This document shows, one piece after another, positions 36,710 through 44,715 of a stretch of 64,000 nt of DNA. Below the pieces are notes generated by a model. It made no database searches, was not told the DNA's origin, and saw nothing but the letters and a program-made list of their open reading frames with translations. Position 1 is the first letter of the stretch. Each line of letters opens with the position of its first letter. The position numbers were made by a program, and so were the translations under genes. This DNA is from Herbaspirillum frisingense GSF30 (lineage in GTDB: Bacteria > Pseudomonadota > Gammaproteobacteria > Burkholderiales > Burkholderiaceae_D): positions 25,542 through 89,541 of the forward strand of contig NZ_AEEC02000023.1 in NCBI RefSeq assembly GCF_000300975.2. The letters are read 5' to 3'.

Positions 36710-36854
36710 CAGCTGATGCAGATGGTCAGCGTATTCAGGCTCAGCGAGGGCGAACCGTTGGTCCGACGCGACATTGAAGTCACGCTGACCGGGCCTACGC
36801 TGCCGGGTTGAATCGCACTTCGAAGACGGCCCCGCGTGGGCCGTTGCCTGCCGT
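36710..36854. repeat. Right copy of the island-flanking direct repeat
   Basis: Aligns over 145 bp with 19907-20051. Read rightwards, 36710-36806 encodes a receptor C-terminus ([20 protein letters not shown], then DIEVTLTGPTLPG and a stop) that is an orphan remnant; the rest is the intact 3' end of the kinase gene. Most differences from the left copy before the core are synonymous or conservative, so this remnant looks like a homologue's gene end rather than random decay. Confidence 0.85.
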
Positions 36855-38207
36855 GATTTCCCAGCCATGCGCCTGGGCGATCTCGGCGCAGATGGATAAT
36901 CCCAGTCCCGCCCCCTGGTCACGTCGATGTGGTCCGCGCCAGAAGCGCTCGAACAGGTGGGGCAGGGCGTCTTCAGCGATGCCCGGTCCCTCGTCGCGTA
37001 CCGACAGCCGTCGGGCATTGGCGTGCAGCGTCACGGTCCCGCCCGGCGGGCTGTGATGCAGGGCATTCTCCAGCAGGTTCTTGCACAACACCCCCAGCGC
37101 ACCCGGATCAGCCAGGATCATGGATGGCGGCGCACTATCGGCCGGCCCGATCACCACCTTCACCGCCATCTGCTGCGCCAGCCGCTCTAGCTGGCTGGCG
37201 GCCTGCGCCCAGGCAGCCCGCGGCGCGGTCTGCTGCATGCTGTAGTTGTGGCGCTCGCTGGCTTCGGCCAGGGTCAGCAGTTGCTGCACCTGGCGTGCCA
37301 TGCGGTCGATATCCTGCAGCAGTATTTCGCCGTCGGCGACGTCGCCCAGTTCGACCTGGCCGCGCATGAGGGTCAGTGGCGTCTTCAGTTCATGGGCCGC
37401 GGTGGCCAGGAAATCCCGCTGCTGGCGGTAGCCCTGCTCCAGTCGATCCAGTGCCAGGTTCACCGAGTGGAACAGCGGCGTGATCTCGCGGGGTACGTCT
37501 TGTACCGACAGGCGCGCCGACAGATTGTCGATGTCGATGGTGGCCGCCGCATTGGCGGCCCGGCGCAAGGGCTTGAGCAGATGATGCAGGGTCACCGCCA
37601 CGACGATGGAAAACAGCAGCGCGCAGACAATGGCGCCGATGATGATCATCCAGGTCAGGCGCTGCCCCTTGTCATCCTGGATGATGCGTAGCAGGCGCTC
37701 GCTGCGCATGACCTGGACGTAGTAGTTGCGGCCGCCATGTTCGAACTGCCGGGTGAGTACATGCAGGGTGCGACCATCGACACGCAGTTTCAGTCGGGCT
37801 GGCGCGGGTGTGAAGGGATTGCCCGGCTCGGCATAGGGCTGGGTGATGCCATCCGAGGCCAGCAGAACGCGGCCCTGCTCATCCAGGATGCGATAGACGC
37901 TATCGGCCTTGAGGATTTCGTAGGCGGCGTCGTCCTTGTCGTTGATGGCGGTGCGGTAGGGGCGGTCGTTCTGGTCGAACTGCAGGCCCTTGATGACCTG
38001 GCTGGCATTGTTCTTCAGCGACAGGTCGGTCAGCAGGTCCGGCCCCCAGCGCAGCATCAGCGTGATGACACCGATGATCACGGCACCGGTAACCGAGAGC
38101 ACCAGCGCAGTGACCAGCTGCAGGTGCAGGGCCAGGCTGCGATGGCAGCAAGCCCGGGAGGGGGCGGCGGTGGCACCGGCCAGGTCGGCGGTTTCAGGTG
38201 TCTTCAT
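36795..38207 (-). CDS. Sensor histidine kinase
   Basis: 470 residues. Membrane helices at ~32-54 and ~185-208 bracket a periplasmic sensor; HAMP follows (~209-262). Catalytic core: H-box FLATAAHELKTPLTLMRGQV with the phospho-acceptor His, N-box LLENALHHSP, G1 VRDEGPGIAEDAL, F-box LFERFW and G2 GAGLGLSICAEIAQAHGW. It overlaps the response-regulator gene by 14 bp, so the two form a two-component pair with the MipA-like gene. A metal, peptide or envelope-stress signal is guessed from related OmpR-type pairs. Its 3' end is part of the island repeat but the protein is complete. Confidence 0.9.
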   Translation of the reverse strand: MKTPETADLAGATAAPSRACCHRSLALHLQLVTALVLSVTGAVIIGVITLMLRWGPDLLTDLSLKNNASQVIKGLQFDQNDRPYRTAINDKDDAAYEILKADSVYRILDEQGRVLLASDGITQPYAEPGNPFTPAPARLKLRVDGRTLHVLTRQFEHGGRNYYVQVMRSERLLRIIQDDKGQRLTWMIIIGAIVCALLFSIVVAVTLHHLLKPLRRAANAAATIDIDNLSARLSVQDVPREITPLFHSVNLALDRLEQGYRQQRDFLATAAHELKTPLTLMRGQVELGDVADGEILLQDIDRMARQVQQLLTLAEASERHNYSMQQTAPRAAWAQAASQLERLAQQMAVKVVIGPADSAPPSMILADPGALGVLCKNLLENALHHSPPGGTVTLHANARRLSVRDEGPGIAEDALPHLFERFWRGPHRRDQGAGLGLSICAEIAQAHGWEITAGNGPRGAVFEVRFNPAA

Positions 38208-38883
38208 GAGGCATTTTCAGGGCGTAGCCCAATCCGCGCTGGTTGACGATCTGCACGCAGGAATCGATCCCGGCCAACTTGCGCCGCAGGCGATGCAAGG
38301 CCACGTCCAGCGCATTGGGCGTGACCGGCTCGGCAATGCCCCAGGCGGCGGCCTCCAGCGCGGTACGGCGCGCCGTGGCGCCCGCTGCGCGCACCAACAC
38401 CAGCATCAGCTGCAGCTCGGCCGAGGACAGGGAAATTGACTCCGCTGCGCAGACCATGCGGCTTTCCATCGGGTCGATGCGCAGGTCACCGTGTTCCGGC
38501 GCCAGGCTTTGTTGTTGCGGCGCGCGGCGCATCAGGGCACGTACGCGTGCCACCAGCTCTTCCATCGAAAAGGGTTTGGGGAGGTAATCGTCGGCGCCCG
38601 CTTCCAGCCCGTCGATACGGTCGTGCAGGGCGTCGCGCGCGGTCAGCATGAGGCAGGGGGTATCGATGCGGCGGGCGCGCAACTGGCGCACCAGTTGCAG
38701 GCCGTCGCCATCGGGCAGGTTGCGATCCAGCACCAGGGCCGGATAGCGGATCTGTGCCAGGCCAGTGGTGGCCTGGGACAGCGTGCCGTAGACATCGGTC
38801 TCGATGCCTGCCGTCGCCAGCGCCCGGCTGACCAGCGCGGCCATGCGTTCATGGTCTTCCAGCAGGGCGATGCGATTCATCAT
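38194..38883 (-). CDS. OmpR-family response regulator
   Basis: 229 residues. Receiver domain 1-115 with the acidic pair in ALLEDHE, the phospho-accepting Asp in LVLDRNLPDGDG, the Thr of MLTARD and the Lys of LPKPFSMEELVAR. Winged-helix DNA-binding domain ~130-225 (SSAELQLMLVLVRAAG, ALDVALHRLRRKLAG, RGLGYAL). It is 16 bp behind the MipA-like gene and overlaps the kinase gene. The tandem hexamer box at 39757-39773 is the likely target, giving self-control of the operon. Confidence 0.92.
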   Translation of the reverse strand: MMNRIALLEDHERMAALVSRALATAGIETDVYGTLSQATTGLAQIRYPALVLDRNLPDGDGLQLVRQLRARRIDTPCLMLTARDALHDRIDGLEAGADDYLPKPFSMEELVARVRALMRRAPQQQSLAPEHGDLRIDPMESRMVCAAESISLSSAELQLMLVLVRAAGATARRTALEAAAWGIAEPVTPNALDVALHRLRRKLAGIDSCVQIVNQRGLGYALKMPHEDT

Positions 38884-38899
38884 GAAGGAATGGACCCCG

Positions 38900-39691
38900 T
38901 CAGAAGTGGTAGAGATAACCGGCGCGCACCCCGGCGGCGCTGCTGCGATCGACCAGCGGGCTATCGGTGATGCCGCTGCCGAAGCGGGTCACGCGCAGAT
39001 CCAGGAACAGCGACTGCGAGGAAGTCATCTGCCAGTCGGTGCGCAGGCCACCCACCAGGTTTGCGGTCGAGCTGCCCTGGTAGAAGGCGCGACCGGCCCG
39101 GACCTCGTTGCTGCGTACGCCGAAGTAATAGTCCACATAGTCGCTGCTCATCCAGTTCACTCCCAGGTAGGGTACCAGCGTAAAGCGGCCGCTCTTGAAA
39201 CGGTGCTCTGCGCGCAGTTTGACGGTCTGCCCATGGCTGTTGCCGGATGCATCGGCCAGCCATTCCAGGGACAGGTCGGCATACGGGTTGCGCCACAGGG
39301 CGGCACCGCCCAGCCAGAAACCACCCTTGCGCTTTTCCATGCCATTCAGGATGGGCGCATCGCTGCCTTCATAGCCTTCATCGGCATACTGCGCGCGCAG
39401 AGAGAAGCCGACCGGACCGACGGCACCCAGCTTTAGGTCGGCCGTGGTGCCGAGCAAGCGGAACCGGGGGCCATTGTACATAAGCAGGGGCAGCGCCCGG
39501 GTGCGATTGCCGTAGCCGGCATAAGGACTGCGTTCTACGCCCACGCCGGCACCCAGCGCCCATTGGCTGTTGTTGGAGCTGCTGTCGGCAACGGGCTCGG
39601 TGGTGGCGGATTGCTGGCCGTGGGCCAGGAGGGGCAACATCAGTAGCGCGGCGCAGGCCAGGGGCGTGCGCGGAGAGAAGCGGATCGACAT
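38900..39691 (-). CDS. MipA/OmpV-family outer-membrane protein
   Basis: 263 residues with a signal peptide (~1-25, LAHG/QQ). The rest shows alternating beta strands of an outer-membrane barrel: WALGAGVGVERSPYAGYGNR, RALPLLMYNGPRFRLLG, WMSSDYVDYYFGV and a last strand RAGYLYHF that ends in the aromatic residue typical of BAM substrates. MipA was first linked to murein hydrolase complexes in E. coli; in many proteobacteria mipA is the target of a neighbouring two-component pair. ATG 39691 has a GGAG site. Confidence 0.88.
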   Translation of the reverse strand: MSIRFSPRTPLACAALLMLPLLAHGQQSATTEPVADSSSNNSQWALGAGVGVERSPYAGYGNRTRALPLLMYNGPRFRLLGTTADLKLGAVGPVGFSLRAQYADEGYEGSDAPILNGMEKRKGGFWLGGAALWRNPYADLSLEWLADASGNSHGQTVKLRAEHRFKSGRFTLVPYLGVNWMSSDYVDYYFGVRSNEVRAGRAFYQGSSTANLVGGLRTDWQMTSSQSLFLDLRVTRFGSGITDSPLVDRSSAAGVRAGYLYHF

Positions 39692-39756
39692 GGGGACTCC
39701 AGGGGAGGGGAAAGACGTCAAGGGGGATGCGACGCCGGCATCATCCCGTGAGCTGT

Positions 39757-39773
39757 CTTACCGCATCCTTACC
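39757..39773 (-). promoter_or_regulatory. Tandem hexamer box for the mipA operon
   Basis: CTTACC-N5-CTTACC on the plus strand (GGTAAG-N5-GGTAAG towards mipA), an exact 11-bp-spaced direct repeat 66 bp before the mipA ATG. This geometry is that of PmrA/QseB-like OmpR-family boxes. A poor -10-like GATGAT lies downstream near 39741. Confidence 0.55.
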
Positions 39774-39794
39774 TGCGGCACATGTCAACAGTGA

Positions 39795-40703
39795 TCATCT
39801 GGCCTGTTTCCAGTAATCCGGCTGGGCATATGCATGCCGCAGGAAATCCACGAAAGCGCGGATACGCAAGGGCAGGTGGCGTCGCTGTGCGAACACGGCG
39901 TAGATGGAGGGGGCCGGGGCGGCAAACTTGTCCAGCACCGTGACCAGTTCCCCGGCCTCGATGGCGGCGCCGACTTCCCACATCGAACGCCAGGCTAGTC
40001 CGCGACCGGCCAGCGCCCAGTTGTGTAACACCTCACCGTCATTGCAGACCATGTTGCCGCCGACCTTGTAGATGCTGACCTTGCCCGATTGCTTCAGGGT
40101 CCAGCCGCGCTGGCTGCCTTCGCTGCTCATGGCCAGGCAATTGTGGCGCACCAGCTCATCGGGGGTCTGCGGCGTGCCATGGCGACGCAGGTAGGAGGGT
40201 GCAGCGACGATGACGCGGTGGTTTTCCGCCAGCTTCACGCTCACCAGGTTGGAGTCGGTCAGGGTGGCGATGCGGATGGCCACGTCTATTCCTTCACCGA
40301 TGACGTCGGCAATGCGATCGTTCAGGTTCAGCGTGAGCGTGACGTCGCGGTGCTCGGCCAGGAAGGAGGGGACCAGAGGCGCCACGTGCTGGCGTCCGAA
40401 CCCGGCCGGGGCCGAGATCAGCAATTGCCCGCTGGCGCGGGCGCTGCGTTCGGAGACGGCCGATTCGGCATCTTCCAGGTCGGCCAGGATGCGCTGGCAG
40501 TCTTCCAGGAAGGCGGCACCTTCATTGGTGAGGACGATCTTGCGGGTGGTCCGCTGCAGCAGTTTCACGCCCAGGCGCTCTTCCAGTGCGTCCAGCCGGC
40601 GGCCTATCATGGCCGGGGCGATGCCCTCGGCGCGGGCGGCGGCCGAGAGGCTGCCACGGGTGGCGACCTCGGCAAAGGTCGAAATCTGCTTGAACTGGTC
40701 CAT
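39795..40703 (-). CDS. LysR-family transcriptional regulator
   Basis: 302 residues. N-terminal winged HTH (FAEVATRGSLSAAARAEGIA, RRLDALEERLGVKLLQRTTR) and a periplasmic-binding-protein-like effector domain (~90-300). It resembles the large DsdC/AaeR-type subgroup that includes many poorly characterised regulators. ATG 40703 starts the HTH and has an AGGGA site; upstream codons to 40772 do not fit. It is divergent from aceB across 269 bp, so aceB or a distant gene could be its target; classic glyoxylate regulators belong to other families, so the link is weak. Confidence 0.88.
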   Translation of the reverse strand: MDQFKQISTFAEVATRGSLSAAARAEGIAPAMIGRRLDALEERLGVKLLQRTTRKIVLTNEGAAFLEDCQRILADLEDAESAVSERSARASGQLLISAPAGFGRQHVAPLVPSFLAEHRDVTLTLNLNDRIADVIGEGIDVAIRIATLTDSNLVSVKLAENHRVIVAAPSYLRRHGTPQTPDELVRHNCLAMSSEGSQRGWTLKQSGKVSIYKVGGNMVCNDGEVLHNWALAGRGLAWRSMWEVGAAIEAGELVTVLDKFAAPAPSIYAVFAQRRHLPLRIRAFVDFLRHAYAQPDYWKQAR

Positions 40704-40972
40704 GCGGGTCCCTGGGAAGAGGCTGGAATCGGGGCAAAGCCGCGCCGGGAGTGGCACAGGCCGCATCATCACTACCTGCGGATTATCTGCTCACTTATGA
40801 CTAAAACGCAAAGATAAAGTGATAAAAGCTTCCACTCATAGGGATTTTGTTTAAATATACTGCGTACATAAAGTGCGTGATGCGATGCAAAAAGCGACAG
40901 CGCATCAGGCACAATTATGAAAACAAGATAAACAAGCTCACCTAGTCCATTTTTCTTTTTGAGGAGTCCAGC

Positions 40973-42559
40973 ATGACGCAATTGAAGCTGCCCACCGGCA
41001 TGGAAATCTCCGGCGAGATCAAGCCGGGTTACGAAAACGTCCTGACCTTCGAGGCCCTGTCGCTGGTCGCCAAGCTCTCGCGCGCCTTCGAAGGCCGCCG
41101 TCAGGAACTGCTGGCCGCCCGCGCCGAGCGCGTCAAGCGCCTGGATGCCGGCGAGCGCCCCGATTTCCTGAAGGAAACCGAATCCATCCGCACCGGCGAC
41201 TGGAAGATCGCGCCCATCCCCGAGGCACTGAAGTGCCGTCGCGTGGAAATCACCGGTCCGGTGGAACGCAAGATGGTCATCAACGCCTTCAACTCGGGCG
41301 CCGACAGCTACATGACCGACTTCGAGGATTCCAACTCGCCGGTCTGGGATAACCAGATCAGCGGCCAGATCAACCTGTCCGACGCCATCCGTCGCACCAT
41401 CTCGCTGGAATCCAACGGCAAGAGCTACAAGCTCAACGACAAGATCGCCACCCTGGTGGTGCGTCCGCGTGGCTGGCACCTGGATGAAAAGCACGTCACC
41501 CTGGACGGCAAGCGCATCTCCGGCGGCATCTTCGATTTCGCCCTGTTCCTGTTCCACAACGCCAAGGAGCAGTTGGCCCGTGGCGCCGGCCCGTACTTCT
41601 ACCTGCCCAAGATGGAGTCGCACCTGGAAGCGCGTCTGTGGAACGACATCTTCGTCATGGCGCAGAACGAGATCGGTCTGCCGCAAGGCACCATCAAGGC
41701 CACCGTGCTGATCGAGACCATCACCGCCGCCTTCGAGATGGAAGAAATCCTCTATGAGCTGCGCGAGCACAGCGCCGGCCTGAACGCCGGTCGTTGGGAC
41801 TACATCTTCTCCTGCATCAAGAAGTTCAAGAACGACAAGGACTTCTGCCTGGCCGATCGCGCCAAGGTCACCATGACGTCGCCCTTCATGCGCGCCTATG
41901 CATTGCTGCTGCTGAAGACCTGCCACAAGCGCGGCGCCCCGGCCATCGGCGGCATGAGCGCGCTGATCCCGATCAAGAACGACCCGGAAAAGAACGCCGT
42001 GGCCATGCAGGGCATCATCAACGACAAGCGTCGTGACGCCACCGACGGCTACGACGGCGGCTGGGTTGCGCACCCGGGCCTGGTCGAGGCATCGATGAAG
42101 GAATTCGTGGCGGTGCTGGGCGACAAGCCCAACCAGTTCGAAAAGCAGCGTCCGGATGTGGACGTGAAGGCGGCCGACCTGCTGAACTTCCAGCCGGAGA
42201 CCCCGATCACCGAAGCCGGCCTGCGCTATAACATCAACGTCGGCATCCACTACCTGGGTGCCTGGCTGGCCGGCAACGGTTGCGTGCCCATCCATAACCT
42301 GATGGAAGATGCGGCCACCGCCGAGATCAGCCGTGCCCAGGTGTGGCAGTGGATCCGCAGCGCCAAGGGCAATCTGGAAGATGGCCGCAAGGTCAGCGCC
42401 GACATGGTGCGCGCCATGATCCCGGAAGAGCTGGCCAAGGTGAAGCAGGTGGCTGGTGACGGTCCTACCTATGACCGTGCGGCCAAGATCTTCGAAGAGA
42501 TGTCCACCTCCGAGACCTTTGCCGAGTTCCTGACGCTGCCGCTGTACGAAGAAATCTGA
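40973..42559 (+). CDS. aceB: Malate synthase A
   Basis: 528 residues, normal for the A isoform. Condenses glyoxylate and acetyl-CoA to malate in the glyoxylate shunt, in the cytosol. Family blocks: [87 protein letters not shown] and [12 protein letters not shown]. The start is supported by GAGGAG 7 bases upstream. The gene is monocistronic, ending in a strong terminator; isocitrate lyase is not in the window. The leader is AT-rich and should hold the promoter. Confidence 0.96.
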   Translation: MTQLKLPTGMEISGEIKPGYENVLTFEALSLVAKLSRAFEGRRQELLAARAERVKRLDAGERPDFLKETESIRTGDWKIAPIPEALKCRRVEITGPVERKMVINAFNSGADSYMTDFEDSNSPVWDNQISGQINLSDAIRRTISLESNGKSYKLNDKIATLVVRPRGWHLDEKHVTLDGKRISGGIFDFALFLFHNAKEQLARGAGPYFYLPKMESHLEARLWNDIFVMAQNEIGLPQGTIKATVLIETITAAFEMEEILYELREHSAGLNAGRWDYIFSCIKKFKNDKDFCLADRAKVTMTSPFMRAYALLLLKTCHKRGAPAIGGMSALIPIKNDPEKNAVAMQGIINDKRRDATDGYDGGWVAHPGLVEASMKEFVAVLGDKPNQFEKQRPDVDVKAADLLNFQPETPITEAGLRYNINVGIHYLGAWLAGNGCVPIHNLMEDAATAEISRAQVWQWIRSAKGNLEDGRKVSADMVRAMIPEELAKVKQVAGDGPTYDRAAKIFEEMSTSETFAEFLTLPLYEEI

Positions 42560-42588
42560 TTCAGATTCGCTTCAGGCAGAATGAACAT

Positions 42589-42620
42589 CCCCGCCACTCG
42601 CAAGAGTGGCGGGGATTTTT
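42589..42620 (+). terminator. Terminator after aceB
   Basis: Perfect 11-bp stem CCCCGCCACTC / GAGTGGCGGGG with a GCAA loop, followed by ATTTTT, 29 bp after the aceB stop. Confidence 0.9.
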
Positions 42621-42697
42621 CATGGGCCGGGGTGCTGTCGAGATGAAGTGCAGCTCGTCCGTACGGCATATCCCGGACAGATGCAAAAGCGACAGAC

Positions 42698-42731
42698 GAA
42701 AAAAATCCCCGACGAGTCGGGGATTTTTTTT
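42698..42731 (-). terminator. Terminator after the cold-shock gene
   Basis: Stem ATCCCCGA / TCGGGGAT with a small loop (42705-42724), flanked by A-runs on the left and a T-run on the right, so it can stop transcription from both sides. On the minus strand it lies about 20 bp after the cold-shock stop codon. Confidence 0.88.
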
Positions 42732-42743
42732 AGCTTGAAAAGC

Positions 42744-42950
42744 TTAAGCAGCCGGAACGATGTTCGAAGCTTGCTTGCCCTTCGGGCCGGTGGTCACTTC
42801 GAAGGAAACGCGTTGGTTTTCCTTCAGCGACTTGAAGCCATTCGATTGAATAGCCGAGAAGTGAGCGAACAGATCTTCGCCGCCTTCGTCCGGGGTGATG
42901 AAGCCAAAACCTTTTGCATCGTTGAACCACTTGACGGTACCAGTTGCCAT
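42744..42950 (-). CDS. cspA: CspA-family cold-shock protein
   Basis: 68 residues, the usual size of a single-domain OB-fold RNA chaperone. RNP1 reads KGFGFIT and RNP2 DLFAHFSAI, with the Trp of TVKWFND. It binds single-stranded RNA and DNA and melts structure in mRNA. The GAGT-rich ribosome region and a ~105-base untranslated leader from the likely promoter fit genes of this family whose leader senses temperature, though whether this copy is cold-induced or housekeeping cannot be told. Confidence 0.96.
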   Translation of the reverse strand: MATGTVKWFNDAKGFGFITPDEGGEDLFAHFSAIQSNGFKSLKENQRVSFEVTTGPKGKQASNIVPAA

Positions 42951-43061
42951 TACGGACTCCTAAATTTAATTGATTGGGGCTTGCGCCCGGCTCTTTATCG
43001 TTACTCGGGAGGAATGACAGCGAAGAACCGCACTACCAGCTCGAATCCTAACGACGCGACG

Positions 43062-43088
43062 ATTATACTCATTAAATCGAGAATGCAA
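43062..43088 (-). promoter_or_regulatory. Sigma70-type promoter of the cold-shock gene
   Basis: On the minus strand TATAAT (43067-43062) is preceded by TTGCAT (43088-43083) with a 15-bp spacer, or CTTGCA with 16. The predicted start gives a ~105-base leader. Upstream DNA to ~43150 is AT-rich, like an UP element. The rest of the 304-bp gap to ispF holds no gene. Confidence 0.6.
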
Positions 43089-43254
43089 GCCATTTTCGGC
43101 TCGAAAGTTCAATTAAAAGTTTTAATGGTTTTTTTCGGTGCTTTAGCTTTCTCTGCATGCTGGCAAATGGTGCAGGATGTCGCCCTGTATCCCTTGTCTG
43201 GTGCGGCTTTCCGGCTGTCGGACAATGTCTGACATTGTCCTGTCGGGCAGTTTC

Positions 43255-43764
43255 CTACAGCGCTTTTTCGGCGTTTTGGCGGTAGATCAGCACAACGGCA
43301 TCCGTCGCAATCCCTTCTTCACGACCCAAAAAACCCATTTTTTCGTTGGTTTTCGCCTTGATGTTCACTTGCTGCTCAGAAATCCCCAGATCGGCCGCGA
43401 CATTGACCACCATGGCCGGAATATGCGGTGCCATCTTGGGGGCCTGGGCGATGATGGTGGCATCCACGTTACCCACGGCATAGCCAGCCGCTGCCAGGCG
43501 TTTGCCGGCTTCGCGCAGCAGCACGCGTGAGTCGGCGCCCTTGAATTGCGGGTCGGTATCGGGGAAGTGGCGACCGATGTCGCCCAGCGCGGCCGCACCG
43601 AAGAGGGCGTCGGTGATGGCGTGCAGCAGGGCGTCAGCGTCGGAGTGGCCCAAGAGGCCCTTCTTGTGGGGGATGGTGACGCCGCCCAGGATCAGCGGGC
43701 GGCCTTCGACCAGGGCGTGACAGTCATAACCCTGGCCGATGCGGAAGGGGAAGGCAATGCTCAT
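43255..43764 (-). CDS. ispF: 2-C-methyl-D-erythritol 2,4-cyclodiphosphate synthase
   Basis: 169 residues. MEP-pathway enzyme that cyclises CDP-methylerythritol 2-phosphate, releasing CMP. Metal-binding residues are in [10 protein letters not shown] (Asp and His) and the conserved [18 protein letters not shown] follows; [12 protein letters not shown] and [18 protein letters not shown] complete the family pattern. It overlaps ispD by four bases (ATGA), the common ispDF arrangement with translational coupling. Confidence 0.97.
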   Translation of the reverse strand: MSIAFPFRIGQGYDCHALVEGRPLILGGVTIPHKKGLLGHSDADALLHAITDALFGAAALGDIGRHFPDTDPQFKGADSRVLLREAGKRLAAAGYAVGNVDATIIAQAPKMAPHIPAMVVNVAADLGISEQQVNIKAKTNEKMGFLGREEGIATDAVVLIYRQNAEKAL

Positions 43765-44495
43765 GCGTGCGGACCTTTCAGGAAGAATTCGGCCAGCGCG
43801 GCGTCCTGCGCCAGCGTGACCTTGAGATTACGGGGGCTGCCTTCGACCAGGCGCGGGCGCAGGCCCAGCATTTCGATCGCGCTGGCGTCATCCGTGATGG
43901 CGGCCAGACGGTCCTGCTGGCGCGCCTGTTCCAGGGCGTGCTGCAGCAAGGCGTAGCGGAACATCTGCGGTGTCTGCGCCGCCCACAGGCCGGCGCGCGG
44001 CACGGTGTCCTGCGAGCGGGACTGGTCATCACTGCGTTTGAGGGTATCCACCACCGGCAGCGCCAGCAGGCCGCCAACCTCATCATTGGCCAGCGCAACG
44101 AGCAGACGGTCGATCAGCGCGCCGTCCAGGCCGGGGCGGGCGGCGTCGTGGACCAGCACCCAGTCGCCATCGGCGGCCTGGGCGCGGATGGCCTGCAGGC
44201 CATTGAAGACACTGTCCTGCCGCGTCGCCCCACCCACGCGCAGCACCGTGGTGTGCGCCAGCAGGGCGGGGGGGAGCAGGGCGTCGATCCAGCCATCCTC
44301 GGGGCTGACCACCACGAAACTGTGGTCGATACGCGGATGCGCGGCAAAGGTCTCCAATGCATGCAGCAGCATGGGCTTGCCGGCCAGTGTCATGTATTGC
44401 TTGGGAATTTGCGCGCCCATGCGGGCGCCCACGCCGGCGGCCGGGATCAGCGCGTAATGTTGCGAGGTAGCGGGGGAAGACGACGGAGCGTTCAT
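43761..44495 (-). CDS. ispD: 2-C-methyl-D-erythritol 4-phosphate cytidylyltransferase
   Basis: 244 residues. Transfers CMP to methylerythritol phosphate. Nucleotide-binding motif [20 protein letters not shown], then VHDAARP and [13 protein letters not shown] and the C-terminal [10 protein letters not shown] are standard IspD blocks. ATG 44495 is preferred because family homology begins soon after; a start at 44552 would add a 19-residue Ala/Arg-rich tail. First gene of ispD-ispF. Confidence 0.95.
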   Translation of the reverse strand: MNAPSSSPATSQHYALIPAAGVGARMGAQIPKQYMTLAGKPMLLHALETFAAHPRIDHSFVVVSPEDGWIDALLPPALLAHTTVLRVGGATRQDSVFNGLQAIRAQAADGDWVLVHDAARPGLDGALIDRLLVALANDEVGGLLALPVVDTLKRSDDQSRSQDTVPRAGLWAAQTPQMFRYALLQHALEQARQQDRLAAITDDASAIEMLGLRPRLVEGSPRNLKVTLAQDAALAEFFLKGPHA

Positions 44496-44555
44496 GCGGG
44501 CCAGACCGGCCCCGCTCACGGCCCGCCTGGCGGCGGCCTGGGATGGGACCATCGT

Positions 44556-44585
44556 TTATAATGAGAGGCTGAATTCTAATGCCAA
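44556..44585 (-). promoter_or_regulatory. Possible promoter of ispD-ispF
   Basis: On the minus strand TTGGCA (44585-44580) and TTATAA (44561-44556) with an 18-bp spacer, about 60 bp before the ispD ATG. A TATAAT also reads rightwards at 44557-44562 but has no partner -35. Confidence 0.4.
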
Positions 44586-44715
44586 TCCCTTGCAAACGGC
44601 CGGCATTTTGCGGCGCCGCACGCGCGGTGGCCGCTGCTGATGCACCTGTCCAATGAACCGAATGAGGCCGCACCAGGCCGAACCCAGTCGAGTTAAGCCG
44701 ATCCCCCGATCCTGA

